Part shown: positions 6,896 through 15,434 of the stretch, piece after piece
Layout of the letters: every line of letters starts with the position of its first letter
Numbering within the stretch: position 1 is the stretch's first letter
Assembly (NCBI GenBank): GCA_937886445.1
Contig: CALGBY010000138.1
Span: 1 to 49,841, forward strand
DNA from: an uncultured Clostridia bacterium
Lineage (GTDB): Bacteria > Bacillota > Clostridia > Christensenellales > Aristaeellaceae
Direction: 5' to 3'
DNA: 49,841 bases
Made by a program: the position numbers and the translations under genes
The notes under the pieces: model-generated
Database searches by the model: none
What the model was told of the DNA's origin: nothing
Seen by the model: the letters and a program-made list of their open reading frames with translations, nothing else

Positions 6896-8356
6896 TTGGA
6901 GAATGTAAACATTCTGGATACCCTGTCCAAACTGTGCGGAGAATCGGGTATCGCGCAGTTTGTCAAAAATCCGCTGGCGCTGATCATGGTGGGTGTCGCC
7001 TGCCTGCTGATTTATCTGGCCATCGGAAAGAAATTTGAGCCGCTGCTGCTTCTGCCCATCGCGTTCGGCATGCTGCTTACCAATCTGCTGGGCGCCGAGG
7101 TGTTCCATGAGGAGCTTTTTGCCGGCGGACACGCCAACTGGAAGCTGTTCGGCGGCGCCGTGCTGGTGAACGGCGGAGACCTGACGGAGGAACTGAAGGC
7201 TGCTTTGACCGTGAACGCCTCCGGTGCCGTGATGAACGGAGCCAATCTGTTCGGCCAGATCACCAAAGCGACCGGTGTGGAGGGAAGCGTGCTTGCGCCG
7301 TTCACACAGGTCATGCAGTATATGACCGATAACGAGACCGAAATGCAGATCATCCTGCAGGATGCCTTCATCAGCGGTTCTCAGGTATTCGCGTCAAACG
7401 GTACCCTGATCGCGACCGCCGGACAGAGCATTTCCGCCGGTCTGCTGGACTATCTGTATCTGGGCGTCAAGCTGGGCATCTATCCCTGCCTGATCTTCAT
7501 CGGTGTCGGCGCCGGAACGGATTTCGGTCCCCTCATTGCCAACCCCAAGACGCTGCTTCTCGGCGCCGCCGCCCAGCTGGGTATCTTCCTTACCTTCATG
7601 GGCGCGAAGCTGTTTGGCTTTACCTCCGCTGAAGCCGGTGCCATCGGTATCATCGGCGGCGCGGACGGCCCCACCGCCATCTGGCTTACCGGTAAGCTGG
7701 CACCCCATCTGCTGGGGCCCATCGCCGTGGCCGCGTACAGCTATATGGCGCTCGTTCCCGTGATCCAGCCGCCTATCATGCGTGCCCTTACAACAAAGAA
7801 GGAACGCCAGATCGTGATGGAGCAGCTGCGTCCCGTATCCAAGAAGGAAAAGATTTTGTTCCCCATCGTAGTCACCATTCTCGTTTCTCTGATTCTGCCT
7901 TCCGCCACCGCGCTGGTCGGCTGCCTGATGCTGGGTAACCTGATGCGTGAATGCGGCGTTGTGGAGCGTCTGAACAAGACCGTGCAGAACGAGCTGATGA
8001 ATATCGTGACCATCTTCCTGGGGATCACCGTCGGCGCAACCGCGACTGCCGCCACCTTCCTGCGCATCCAGACCCTGATGATCGTCGGTCTCGGCGTTGT
8101 GGCGTTCGGATGCGGAACCGCGGGCGGCGTACTGCTGGCGAAGCTGATGAACAAGCTTTCCGGCGGCAAGATCAACCCGCTTATCGGCTCCGCCGGCGTT
8201 TCCGCCGTACCCATGGCGGCCCGTGTTTCTCAGGTGGAAGGCCAGAAGGCAAAGCCCGGCAACTTCCTGCTGATGCACGCGATGGGCCCCAATGTGGCCG
8301 GCGTGATCGGTTCCGCGATCGCCGCGGGTGTACTGCTGAGTATGTTTGGAGGTTAA
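6896..8356 (+). CDS. oadB: Sodium-pumping decarboxylase beta subunit (OadB/MmdB family)
   Basis: 486 aa, a polytopic membrane protein with about nine to eleven hydrophobic segments. The conserved GGADGPT loop holds D257, aligned with the Asp needed for sodium translocation, and VPVIQPPIMRAL plus the C-terminal GPNVAG loop are family hallmarks. It decarboxylates carboxybiotin and exports Na+. It is somewhat longer than common OadB proteins, with an extra soluble stretch around 65-160. The start is TTG at 6896, chosen because GGAGGAG lies 8 nt upstream and no in-frame ATG fits. Its last codons contain the SD of the next gene, which starts 5 bp after the stop. Confidence 0.92.
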   Translation: MENVNILDTLSKLCGESGIAQFVKNPLALIMVGVACLLIYLAIGKKFEPLLLLPIAFGMLLTNLLGAEVFHEELFAGGHANWKLFGGAVLVNGGDLTEELKAALTVNASGAVMNGANLFGQITKATGVEGSVLAPFTQVMQYMTDNETEMQIILQDAFISGSQVFASNGTLIATAGQSISAGLLDYLYLGVKLGIYPCLIFIGVGAGTDFGPLIANPKTLLLGAAAQLGIFLTFMGAKLFGFTSAEAGAIGIIGGADGPTAIWLTGKLAPHLLGPIAVAAYSYMALVPVIQPPIMRALTTKKERQIVMEQLRPVSKKEKILFPIVVTILVSLILPSATALVGCLMLGNLMRECGVVERLNKTVQNELMNIVTIFLGITVGATATAATFLRIQTLMIVGLGVVAFGCGTAGGVLLAKLMNKLSGGKINPLIGSAGVSAVPMAARVSQVEGQKAKPGNFLLMHAMGPNVAGVIGSAIAAGVLLSMFGG

Positions 8357-8360
8357 TATC

Positions 8361-9761
8361 ATGGCTAAAGTCAAGATTACAGATACCATCCTGCGTGACG
8401 CGCATCAGAGCCAGGCGGCCACCCGTATGCGCATTGAAGAAATGCTGCCGGTGTGCGACTTGCTGGATAAGGCCGGTTACTATTCTCTGGAATGCTGGGG
8501 CGGCGCCACCTTTGACAGCTGCCTGCGCTTTCTGCATGAGGATCCCTGGGAAAGGCTGCGCCTGCTGAGAAAGGCTCTGCCCAACACCAAGCTGCAGATG
8601 CTGCTTCGCGGCCAGAATATTCTGGGTTATAAGCACTATGCCGATGATGTGGTGGATTACTTCGTCAAGAAGAGCATCGATAACGGTATCGATATCATCC
8701 GTACCTTTGACGCTCTGAACGATCTTCGCAATATGGAGACTGCTGTGAAGGCCACCAAGAAGTATAACGGCATTGCCGAAGTGGCGATGAGCTATACGGT
8801 GTCTCCCGTTCACACCGAGGAATACTTTGTCAATATGGCAAAGGAAGTTGAAAACATGGGAGCGGACCTGATCTGCATCAAGGATATGGCCGGTCTGCTT
8901 CTGCCCTTCAATGCGTATTCCCTGATCAAAAAGCTGAAGGAGAATACCAAGCTGCCTGTTGTACTGCACACTCATAACACCGCCGGCACCGGCGCGATGA
9001 CCGTGCTGAAGGCTGTAGAGGCCGGTGTTGATATCGTGGATACCGCTCTTTCTCCTCTTGCCGGCGGTACCTCTCAGCCCGCTACCGAATCCGTTGCCGC
9101 CGTACTGGCCGGAACGGAATACGATACCGGTCTTGATCAGGAATTGCTTGCGAAGCTTGCCGAGCATTTCCGCGGCGTGGCTGCCCATCTCACCAAGGAC
9201 GGCTGGCGCGATCCCGATAAGGTGCTTTCCGTGAATGCCAAGGCGCTGCAGTATCAGGTGCCCGGCGGCATGCTGAGCAACCTGATCGGCCAGCTCAAGC
9301 AGGCAAACGCCATGGATAAGTATTATCAGGTGCTGGAGGAAGTGCCCCGCGTACGTAAGGAATTCGGTTATCCTCCGCTGGTTACGCCCACCAGCCAGAT
9401 CGTTGGAACACAGGCCGTGATGAATGTGCTTGGAGGCGAGCGCTACAAGATGGTTCCCAAGGAGAGCAAGGGTCTGCTGCGCGGCGAATACGGCCGTCTG
9501 CCCGCTCCCGTGGATGAGAGCGTGCGTAAAAAGTGCATCGGCAATGACAAGGTGATCACGCACCGTCCCGCCGATGATCTCGCGCCCGAGCTGGACAAGT
9601 ACCGTGAGGAAATGAAGCAGTTCAACGAGCAGGAAGAGGATGTGCTCTCCTACGCGCTGTTCCCGCAGGTCGCCACCAAGTTCTTTGAGTGGCGTCAGGC
9701 GCAGAAGCTGCAGGAGGATCCCACCTCTTTTGACAAACAGGACGGCACGATGCCGGTATAA
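8361..9761 (+). CDS. Pyruvate/oxaloacetate carboxyltransferase subunit without biotin domain (5S / OadA-N / PycB type)
   Basis: 466 aa. The HMGL-like TIM barrel (about 5-270) shows the opening TDTILRDAHQS, the LLRGQN metal-site loop, CIKDMAG with the expected carbamylated Lys, and the metal-binding HTH of LHTHNTAG. The conserved carboxylase domain follows (about 290-455). The protein ends there, so unlike full OadA it has no biotinyl domain and must use the free carrier from the third gene. It exchanges CO2 between pyruvate/oxaloacetate and biotin. The ATG at 8361 has GGAGG 8 nt upstream, inside the end of the beta subunit gene. It is the last gene of the operon, followed by a strong terminator. 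Confidence 0.92.
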   Translation: MAKVKITDTILRDAHQSQAATRMRIEEMLPVCDLLDKAGYYSLECWGGATFDSCLRFLHEDPWERLRLLRKALPNTKLQMLLRGQNILGYKHYADDVVDYFVKKSIDNGIDIIRTFDALNDLRNMETAVKATKKYNGIAEVAMSYTVSPVHTEEYFVNMAKEVENMGADLICIKDMAGLLLPFNAYSLIKKLKENTKLPVVLHTHNTAGTGAMTVLKAVEAGVDIVDTALSPLAGGTSQPATESVAAVLAGTEYDTGLDQELLAKLAEHFRGVAAHLTKDGWRDPDKVLSVNAKALQYQVPGGMLSNLIGQLKQANAMDKYYQVLEEVPRVRKEFGYPPLVTPTSQIVGTQAVMNVLGGERYKMVPKESKGLLRGEYGRLPAPVDESVRKKCIGNDKVITHRPADDLAPELDKYREEMKQFNEQEEDVLSYALFPQVATKFFEWRQAQKLQEDPTSFDKQDGTMPV

Positions 9762-9769
9762 GTTTATAT

Positions 9770-9808
9770 GCCCGCCGGGAGAGGAGGATCTCTTCCGGCG
9801 GGCGTTTT
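9770..9808 (+). terminator. Rho-independent terminator of the decarboxylase operon
   Basis: GCCCGCCGG pairs with CCGGCGGGC, with an inner AGAG/CTCT extension, and is followed by GTTTTG. Confidence 0.85.
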
Positions 9809-9866
9809 GTTTGTGCCGCGGGCACATGGCTCAGTACCGAATCTATGTGAAAAACTGCGGAAAAGC

Positions 9867-9895
9867 TTGCGGGAAAGAACCGGAAAGAATATAAT
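9867..9895 (+). promoter_or_regulatory. Promoter of pepT
   Basis: TTGCGG (9867-9872) and a perfect TATAAT (9890-9895) with a 17-bp spacer. The bases TTGCGGGAAA recur in the promoter of the foldase gene at 30343. Confidence 0.8.
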
Positions 9896-9931
9896 ACAGA
9901 TGAAAAATACTCAGCTGCGGAGGGATGAATA

Positions 9932-11140
9932 ATGGATATTCTTGAAAGATTTCTCGGCTATGTCAGCATAAACACCAACAGCGATGAGGAAAACGAAAAC
10001 TGCCCTTCCTCGCCCAATCAGCTTTTGCTCGCGAAAAAACTGGTGGAGGAAATGAAGTGCATCGGCATCACAGACGCGCGCGCGGATGAACACGGCTATG
10101 TGTACGGCAGCATACCGGCCAACGCGGAAAATCAGCCCGCGATCGGCCTGATCGCACATATGGATACCAGCTCTGCTGTACCTGGCGGGCCGGTCGTTCC
10201 CCGTGTGTTCCGATATGAGGGCGGAGACATTGTGCTAAACAGTGAAAAAGGCATCGTAATGCCCGAAAAGGACTATGAGACCCTTAAAAGAGACAGGGGA
10301 GCGGAGCTGGTGGTAACGGACGGAACGACGCTTCTGGGAGCCGATGACAAGGCCGGCATTGCCGTCATCATGGATGTGGCGGAAAAGCTGATGAAGGACG
10401 GCGATATCCCTCACGGGAAGGTATGCATCGGCTTTACGCCGGATGAGGAGATCGGCCGCGGAGCGGATCTGTTTGATGTTGAGCATTTCGGGGCTGATTT
10501 TGCCTATACACTGGACGGCGGCGCGCTGGAGGAAATGGAGTATGAAAACTTCAATGCCGCGTCCGCACGTATCACCGTGCGTGGCTTTTCCATCCATCCG
10601 GGCTCCGCGAAGGATAAAATGGTAAACGCGCTGAAGGTGGCAATGGAGTTTGACCGCATGCTGCCGGAGCGTGAGGTGCCGGAAAACACAGAGGGCTATG
10701 AGGGCTTCCATCATCTGGACAGCCTGTGCGGAGAGGTGGCTCAGGCCCGCGCGGATTATATCATCCGTGATCACGACCGTGAAAAGTTTGAGGAAAAGAA
10801 GCGCGGGTTTGAACGCGTTGCCGCGTATCTGAATGAAAAGTACGGCAGCGGTACCGTTACGCTGGAGATCCGCGACAGCTACTATAATATGCGCGGGATC
10901 ATTGAGCAGGATATGAGCATCATACACCGGGCGGAGGAAGCGCTGCGCGGCGCGGGCTATGCCCCTGTCGCCGTTCCCATCCGCGGAGGAACGGACGGAG
11001 CGCGTCTTTCCTATATGGGGCTGAAGTGCCCCAATATCGGTGCCGGCGGGCGCAATTTCCACGGCATTTTCGAATACCTGAATGTTGATGAAATGCGGAA
11101 GGCATCCTGCGTTGTAACTGAGATCGTACGCGCGAGGTAA
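9932..11140 (+). CDS. pepT: Peptidase T (tripeptide aminopeptidase, M20B)
   Basis: 402 aa, typical PepT length. The dinuclear zinc site is intact: IAHMDTS near residue 75, the bridging Asp in LLGADDKAG, the catalytic DEE of TPDEEIGRGAD, and the late HG in GGRNFHGIFEY. IRGGTDGARLS is the usual substrate/dimer loop. The cytosolic enzyme removes the N-terminal residue of tripeptides. It is monocistronic, between its own promoter and the bidirectional hairpin shared with the convergent MATE gene. SD GGAGGG is 9 nt before the ATG. Confidence 0.95.
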   Translation: MDILERFLGYVSINTNSDEENENCPSSPNQLLLAKKLVEEMKCIGITDARADEHGYVYGSIPANAENQPAIGLIAHMDTSSAVPGGPVVPRVFRYEGGDIVLNSEKGIVMPEKDYETLKRDRGAELVVTDGTTLLGADDKAGIAVIMDVAEKLMKDGDIPHGKVCIGFTPDEEIGRGADLFDVEHFGADFAYTLDGGALEEMEYENFNAASARITVRGFSIHPGSAKDKMVNALKVAMEFDRMLPEREVPENTEGYEGFHHLDSLCGEVAQARADYIIRDHDREKFEEKKRGFERVAAYLNEKYGSGTVTLEIRDSYYNMRGIIEQDMSIIHRAEEALRGAGYAPVAVPIRGGTDGARLSYMGLKCPNIGAGGRNFHGIFEYLNVDEMRKASCVVTEIVRAR

Positions 11141-11150
11141 ACAAAAAGCA

Positions 11151-11178
11151 CGGGATGCCCGTTCCGGGCATCCCGTAA
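11151..11178. terminator. Bidirectional hairpin between pepT and the MATE gene
   Basis: ACGGGATGCCC and GGGCATCCCGT form a perfect 11-bp stem with loop GTTCC. CAAAAAG on the left gives a U-rich run when read leftward; the T-tract is weak to the right. Position between convergent genes fits a shared terminator. Confidence 0.75.
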
Positions 11179-11192
11179 GTAAATGAAAAGCG

Positions 11193-12584
11193 TTATATGA
11201 CCCTGTGCTCAAGCCATTTTTTGCCCCGGAAGCGCAGTATGAAGCATATGCCCCGGCAGATCCAGTCCGCGTGCATGGCCAGCCATACGCCCAGGATCTG
11301 CAAATGGAACAGGTCCACCAGCACAAAGCTGAGCCCGACGCGCAATACGAGCATGCTGATGATGGAAACCGTCATGGTGTACCGCGCGTCTCCCGCGGCC
11401 CTCAGTATATTGGGCAGGCCGAAGGACGGCATCCATGAGATCACGCTGAGCACGCAGTAGATCTTTTCCACCTGCAGGGCCGCTTCATAGGCACCCGGGG
11501 TGCGCTCCAGACCGAACAGCCCCAGAAACAGCGGGCAGAAGGCGAATATGATCACATTGAGCGGCAGGATCGAAAGGAAAATGATCAGCTGCAGCTTTTT
11601 GCCGTAACGGCGGGCCTGAGCAAAATTGCCCGCGCCCACACACTGACCGATCACGGTGATCGCGGCCAGCCCTACCGCGCTGCCGGGAATATTCGGGAAA
11701 CCGGAAAGCGAGTTGACCGCGGCGTTCGCGGCGATCATGGCCGCGGGAAGCCGGGTGATAATGACCATGATGATCAGCTTTCCCACCTGGAAAAGGCTGT
11801 TTTCGGCGCCGCTGGGAAGGCCGATGGCCAATATACGGCCCAGCATGCGGCGGTCCCATTCCGGATGAAGCGGTTCCTCAAGATGGATGGGCAGCTTTTT
11901 TCTGAGCAGGATGCGCATGATGATCAGCGCGCATACGCCGCGGCTGACAAGAGACGCGATGCCTGCTCCCGCGACGCCCAGCCCGCAGGGGCCGATCAGC
12001 AGGGCGTTGCCGCAGATGTTGATGGCGTTCATGATGGTGGATGAGATCATGGAGGAACGGCTGTCTCCCTGCGCGCGCAGGATCCCGACACCGCCGTTAT
12101 AGATGCCCAGAAAAGGGTAGGAGAGAGCGGAGAGGAGCAGATAGGTTTTGCACATCTCCTTCGTCTGCCCGTTCAGCGAGCCGTAAAAGCCCTCAATGAT
12201 CGCTCCTCTGAGGGGAGCGGCAAGCATTGCGATCACCAAAGAAACCGCGAGGGAAGCGTACAGCAGCAGCTTTGCAGCCTTGCATGCGTTTTTATGCTCG
12301 CCGTGGCCGAGATACTGCGCGGCCACAACGGCGCCGCCGGTTCCCATCGCGGAAAACAGGTTGATCAGAAGGTTGTTGAGGGTGTCCACGGTGGATACGG
12401 CCGATGTCGCGTATTCGTTTACACCGGCTACCATAACGGTGTCCGCCATGCCTACCAGTACAGCCAGAAACTGCTCGATCACGAGCGGTATGATCAGCCG
12501 GGTGAGCTGCTTTGCGGTAAAGGAGATCTCCCGGACGCTGTTTGCCGAAGGGGTTTCTTCTGTGATGAGCTTTGCTGATGCCAT
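11193..12584 (-). CDS. MATE-family multidrug/Na+-driven efflux transporter
   Basis: 463 aa, about twelve membrane helices in two MatE halves (about 20-180 and 245-410). MATE features include LIIPLVIEQFLAVLVGMADT in helix 1 and the repeated GxxxxxxQ-like helices. It is related to the NorM/DinF group that expels cationic compounds with Na+ or H+ import. The start ATG at 12582-12584 is preferred to an upstream in-frame ATG at 12650, because the extra 22 residues are not MATE-like and the -10 box at 12615-12620 would lie inside them. The gene stands alone on the minus strand, divergent from the M1-like gene. Confidence 0.9.
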   Translation of the reverse strand: MASAKLITEETPSANSVREISFTAKQLTRLIIPLVIEQFLAVLVGMADTVMVAGVNEYATSAVSTVDTLNNLLINLFSAMGTGGAVVAAQYLGHGEHKNACKAAKLLLYASLAVSLVIAMLAAPLRGAIIEGFYGSLNGQTKEMCKTYLLLSALSYPFLGIYNGGVGILRAQGDSRSSMISSTIMNAINICGNALLIGPCGLGVAGAGIASLVSRGVCALIIMRILLRKKLPIHLEEPLHPEWDRRMLGRILAIGLPSGAENSLFQVGKLIIMVIITRLPAAMIAANAAVNSLSGFPNIPGSAVGLAAITVIGQCVGAGNFAQARRYGKKLQLIIFLSILPLNVIIFAFCPLFLGLFGLERTPGAYEAALQVEKIYCVLSVISWMPSFGLPNILRAAGDARYTMTVSIISMLVLRVGLSFVLVDLFHLQILGVWLAMHADWICRGICFILRFRGKKWLEHRVI

Positions 12585-12614
12585 AATTGCCTCGCTTGAT
12601 GATGTTACATCCGC

Positions 12615-12643
12615 ATTATAGACCGTATTTGCCTTGCAAACAA
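12615..12643 (-). promoter_or_regulatory. Promoter of the MATE gene
   Basis: On the minus strand, TTGTTT (12643-12638) and TATAAT (12620-12615) are separated by 17 bp. It gives a leader of about 25 nt and supports the start at 12584. Confidence 0.65.
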
Positions 12644-12685
12644 TGTACAAATCGATAAAATGACAGTCAAAACCACTGATGTTGA

Positions 12686-12691
12686 TATAAT
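12686..12691 (+). promoter_or_regulatory. -10 element for the M1-like gene and downstream envelope genes
   Basis: TATAAT at 12686-12691. TGACAG at 12661-12666 could be the -35 but the spacer is 19 bp. It is divergent from the MATE promoter. The leader contains ACAAACAG ... ACGGTG, which recalls the dispersed repeat but is too diverged to call. Confidence 0.45.
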
Positions 12692-12745
12692 GTTTACAAA
12701 CAGAACGGTGCGGGAGACTGGAAATATACAGGAGGACCGTGTATA

Positions 12746-14230
12746 ATGAAAAAACGGAAACTGATTCTTCTGCTTACGGGTATCACCGTTGTGCTGGCTG
12801 CCCTGACGACAGCCGTCGTTCTGCTTGCGGACAGACTGGCCGGAGAGGATGAGCTCCGTATTGCCGATACCTCGCCCGTGATCAGGGCATCCGGGCAAAT
12901 GGATGAATGCTTTGCCGATATCATTTTTCGCCCGGAAAACAGCACGCTGGCGATCACATGGGAGATCGAATGGACCAACCGCACAGGAGAAACAGTGGAG
13001 GATCTCGTATTGAGGACCTGGGACGGAGCGTTTTGCGACGCTGCCTGCAGCCCTGCCGCCGTGGATCAGGTGTTTGACTGCACATACGGAAAACAGTTCA
13101 ATGCCGGCGGGATACGCTTGGACGGGGCGTGGGTGGACGGTGAGCTGGCGGACGCCGGCTTTGACGACAATGCCAAAACACTGCTGCGCATCCGTACAGG
13201 CCCTGTCCGCGATGCGGAGACGAAAAAGATCAGGGTGCGTATCGGTCTTTCCGTGCCGGAGCTGGCCTATCGCTACGGCAGAGTGGGGAATATCTGGCAG
13301 TTGGGTAACATTCTTCCCGTACCGGGAATATGGGAAAACGGCGCCTGGCGTACGGATGAATACTGGCCGGTCGGTTCGCTTCCCGCGGGCCCCTGTGTCA
13401 ATTTTGATATCCGCCTTCAGGTTCCGGAGGGATATGCTGTTTTTTCATCCGCTCCGCTTGAAAAAAACGGGACGGTGTATACCGGCAGGCTTGAATGTGC
13501 CCGTGACGCCGCCTTCGTGATCGCCGGGAGCGGCCATGTGGTGTATGACGAGGCAGGCGGGGTGAGCATCACCTGCTATGCTTCGAGCGGTGAAGGGGCC
13601 CAAAAGGCCTGTGAGTATGCCGAAAAGGCGCTTGCGTGCTACGCGGAAAGGTACGGCGGCTATCCCTATCCGTGCTTTACCTGCGCCGAGTGCGCGTTGC
13701 CCTTCGCGGGTGAGAGCTATCCGGGGCTTGTGATGATATCAAAAGAGAAGTTCTCTGATGACACGGCACTGGAGGAGGAGATCGCCCTGCAGACAGCCAG
13801 ACAGTGGTTTGGCGGGATCGCGGGGAGCGATGACGCGAGGGAGCCGTGGCAGAGCGCCGGCCTGAGCGGCTACGCGCGGATCCGCTATAAGGAAAAGTAT
13901 GAGGGCGCGGACAGTGCGCGCGTTTACGCAAACCGTACGGCGGGGGAAGCGATGAAGACGAGGATCGCTTCCGATGTGACGCCCGGCAGCCCGGTCATCC
14001 ATTTCGGAGATTTGACGGATTATGCCATTGTGGTGTATGATAGAGGGACGGCGTTCATGCTTGCCTGTGACGAGCTGTGCGGCGGCAGGATGGATGAGTT
14101 TCTCCGCCGGTACGCCGAAAAATTTATGTTTTCCTCCGCGTCAAGGGATGATTTTGCCGCGCTGTACCGTATGTGCTTCGGTGAAGACATTTTGCCTCTG
14201 ATGGAGGATTATCTGGATACGCTGATTTGA
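12746..14230 (+). CDS. Membrane-anchored M1-family pseudopeptidase (zinc site lost)
   Basis: 494 aa. One N-terminal membrane helix (about 5-28) is followed by a long beta-rich region and a C-terminal domain with the gluzincin M1 layout. The substrate-loop equivalent is AGESYPGLVMI (about 323-333). Where M1 enzymes have HELAHQWFG this protein has L348-Q-T-A-R352-Q-W-F-G, and where they have WLNEG it has W368-Q-S-A371-G. Both zinc histidines, the catalytic Glu and the third zinc ligand are therefore all replaced. The fold is kept but the enzyme should be inactive, so a scaffold, peptide-binding or sensor role outside the membrane is the best inference. It starts a row of envelope genes with GT2-GtrA 25 bp downstream. 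Confidence 0.75.
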   Translation: MKKRKLILLLTGITVVLAALTTAVVLLADRLAGEDELRIADTSPVIRASGQMDECFADIIFRPENSTLAITWEIEWTNRTGETVEDLVLRTWDGAFCDAACSPAAVDQVFDCTYGKQFNAGGIRLDGAWVDGELADAGFDDNAKTLLRIRTGPVRDAETKKIRVRIGLSVPELAYRYGRVGNIWQLGNILPVPGIWENGAWRTDEYWPVGSLPAGPCVNFDIRLQVPEGYAVFSSAPLEKNGTVYTGRLECARDAAFVIAGSGHVVYDEAGGVSITCYASSGEGAQKACEYAEKALACYAERYGGYPYPCFTCAECALPFAGESYPGLVMISKEKFSDDTALEEEIALQTARQWFGGIAGSDDAREPWQSAGLSGYARIRYKEKYEGADSARVYANRTAGEAMKTRIASDVTPGSPVIHFGDLTDYAIVVYDRGTAFMLACDELCGGRMDEFLRRYAEKFMFSSASRDDFAALYRMCFGEDILPLMEDYLDTLI

Positions 14231-14255
14231 ATTATTTGATATGAAGGTGATCTGA

Positions 14256-15365
14256 ATGAAACAGAAGGATTGCTGTGTACTGATCCCCTCTCTGTCGCCG
14301 GACGAGCGGCTGCCCGAATACGCGAAAGCGCTGCTCGCGGCGGGCTTCGGAGGCGTTGTGGTGGTAAACGACGGGTCTTCCCGGGAATATGACCGCTTTT
14401 TTGACGAGCTGCGCCTGCTGCCGGGCTGCACGGTACTGGGGTATGAGGTGAACCGCGGAAAGGGCTATGCCCTGCGCGCGGGGATCGGCCATATCCTCGG
14501 CAAGACCGGCTTCCGCGGGATCATCACCGCGGACAGTGACGGACAGCATACGCCGGGTGATACGCTGAAGCTGGCGGAACGCCTCGGTGAGGAGAGGGTG
14601 CTGCTGCTCGGAAGCCGTGATTTTGTATCCGAGAACAGTACCATTCCGAAAAAAAGCCGTTTCGGAAACCGTATGACCTCCGCCGTGTTCAAGCTGCTTT
14701 ACGGGCAGTATCTGCCTGATACGCAGACGGGGCTGCGCGCCTTTTCAAGAGATCTGGGGCCGCTCATGCTGGATGTGGAGGGAGACCGTTTTGAGTATGA
14801 GATGAATGTGCTCATCCGCTGCAGCCGTGAAAAGGTGAAGATGGTACCGGTGACCATCGATACGATCTACCTTGAAGAAAACAAATCCACCCATTTCCAT
14901 CCGCTGAAGGATTCCTGGCGCATCTACAAGATCCTGCTGGGGGAGAAGCTCAAGCCCATCCTGTTTGCGGGAACGGGGGTCATCAGCTGGCTGATCGACT
15001 ACATCCTCCGTTTGCTGCTGCTCTACCTGCTGTTCAAAAAGCTCCTGCCGGGTAATGTGGACTGGTGGGTGTTCCATTTTGAAAAAGCCGTGCTCGCGGC
15101 CTATGTGCCGGCAAGGATCATTTCATCCTATGTCAATTATCTGCTCAACAGAAACATCGTGTTCGGCGCGAAAAAGGATAAAGGCTCGGCAGTGCGCTAC
15201 TATATCCTGGTCGTGTTCGCGCTCGTGCTCTCCATGACGGTATCCTCTCTGCTCTCGGCCTACGCGGAAAGCATCGAGTGGCTGGTGATGATTGTTGTGG
15301 ATATCGCTGTGTTCGTTATGAATTACTTTATCCAGAAGCACTGGGTTTTCCGCGACAAAAAGTAA
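14256..15365 (+). CDS. GT2 glycosyltransferase-GtrA flippase-like fusion
   Basis: 369 aa. The N-terminal GT-A domain (about 4-215) has VVVVNDGSS, the RGKGYALRAGI helix and a DxD-type ADSDGQHTP metal motif, as in polyprenyl-phosphate glycosyltransferases (DPM1/GtrB-like). The C-terminal domain (about 230-367) has four membrane helices and the GtrA signature: NYLLNRNIVFG and the closing NYFIQKHWVF. GtrB-type enzymes load a sugar on polyprenyl phosphate and GtrA-type proteins are proposed to flip it, so one chain could do both for envelope glycosylation. It overlaps no neighbour and is followed after 69 bp by the phosphodiester glycosidase behind repeat copy B. Confidence 0.88.
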   Translation: MKQKDCCVLIPSLSPDERLPEYAKALLAAGFGGVVVVNDGSSREYDRFFDELRLLPGCTVLGYEVNRGKGYALRAGIGHILGKTGFRGIITADSDGQHTPGDTLKLAERLGEERVLLLGSRDFVSENSTIPKKSRFGNRMTSAVFKLLYGQYLPDTQTGLRAFSRDLGPLMLDVEGDRFEYEMNVLIRCSREKVKMVPVTIDTIYLEENKSTHFHPLKDSWRIYKILLGEKLKPILFAGTGVISWLIDYILRLLLLYLLFKKLLPGNVDWWVFHFEKAVLAAYVPARIISSYVNYLLNRNIVFGAKKDKGSAVRYYILVVFALVLSMTVSSLLSAYAESIEWLVMIVVDIAVFVMNYFIQKHWVFRDKK

Positions 15366-15370
15366 AGGCA

Positions 15371-15430
15371 GAAACCGGTACACAGCCGTTTTTCAAACAG
15401 CCATGGGTACTTCATCCGAAGGAGGAAATT
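15371..15430 (+). repeat. Dispersed leader repeat, copy B (phosphodiester glycosidase leader)
   Basis: AAACCGGTACACAGCCGTTT makes an imperfect hairpin, then TTTCAAACAGCCATGGGTAC and TTCATCCGAAGGAGGAAA. GGAGG is the RBS of the gene at 15435. CTTC/GAAG in this copy can form a small hairpin touching the SD. Confidence 0.75.
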
Positions 15431-15434
15431 TATA

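Noticed and set aside
12694..12745. Leader repeat before the M1-like gene
   Set aside because: ACAAACAG and ACGGTG match, but the ATCCGGAGG block is replaced; similarity is too short to call.
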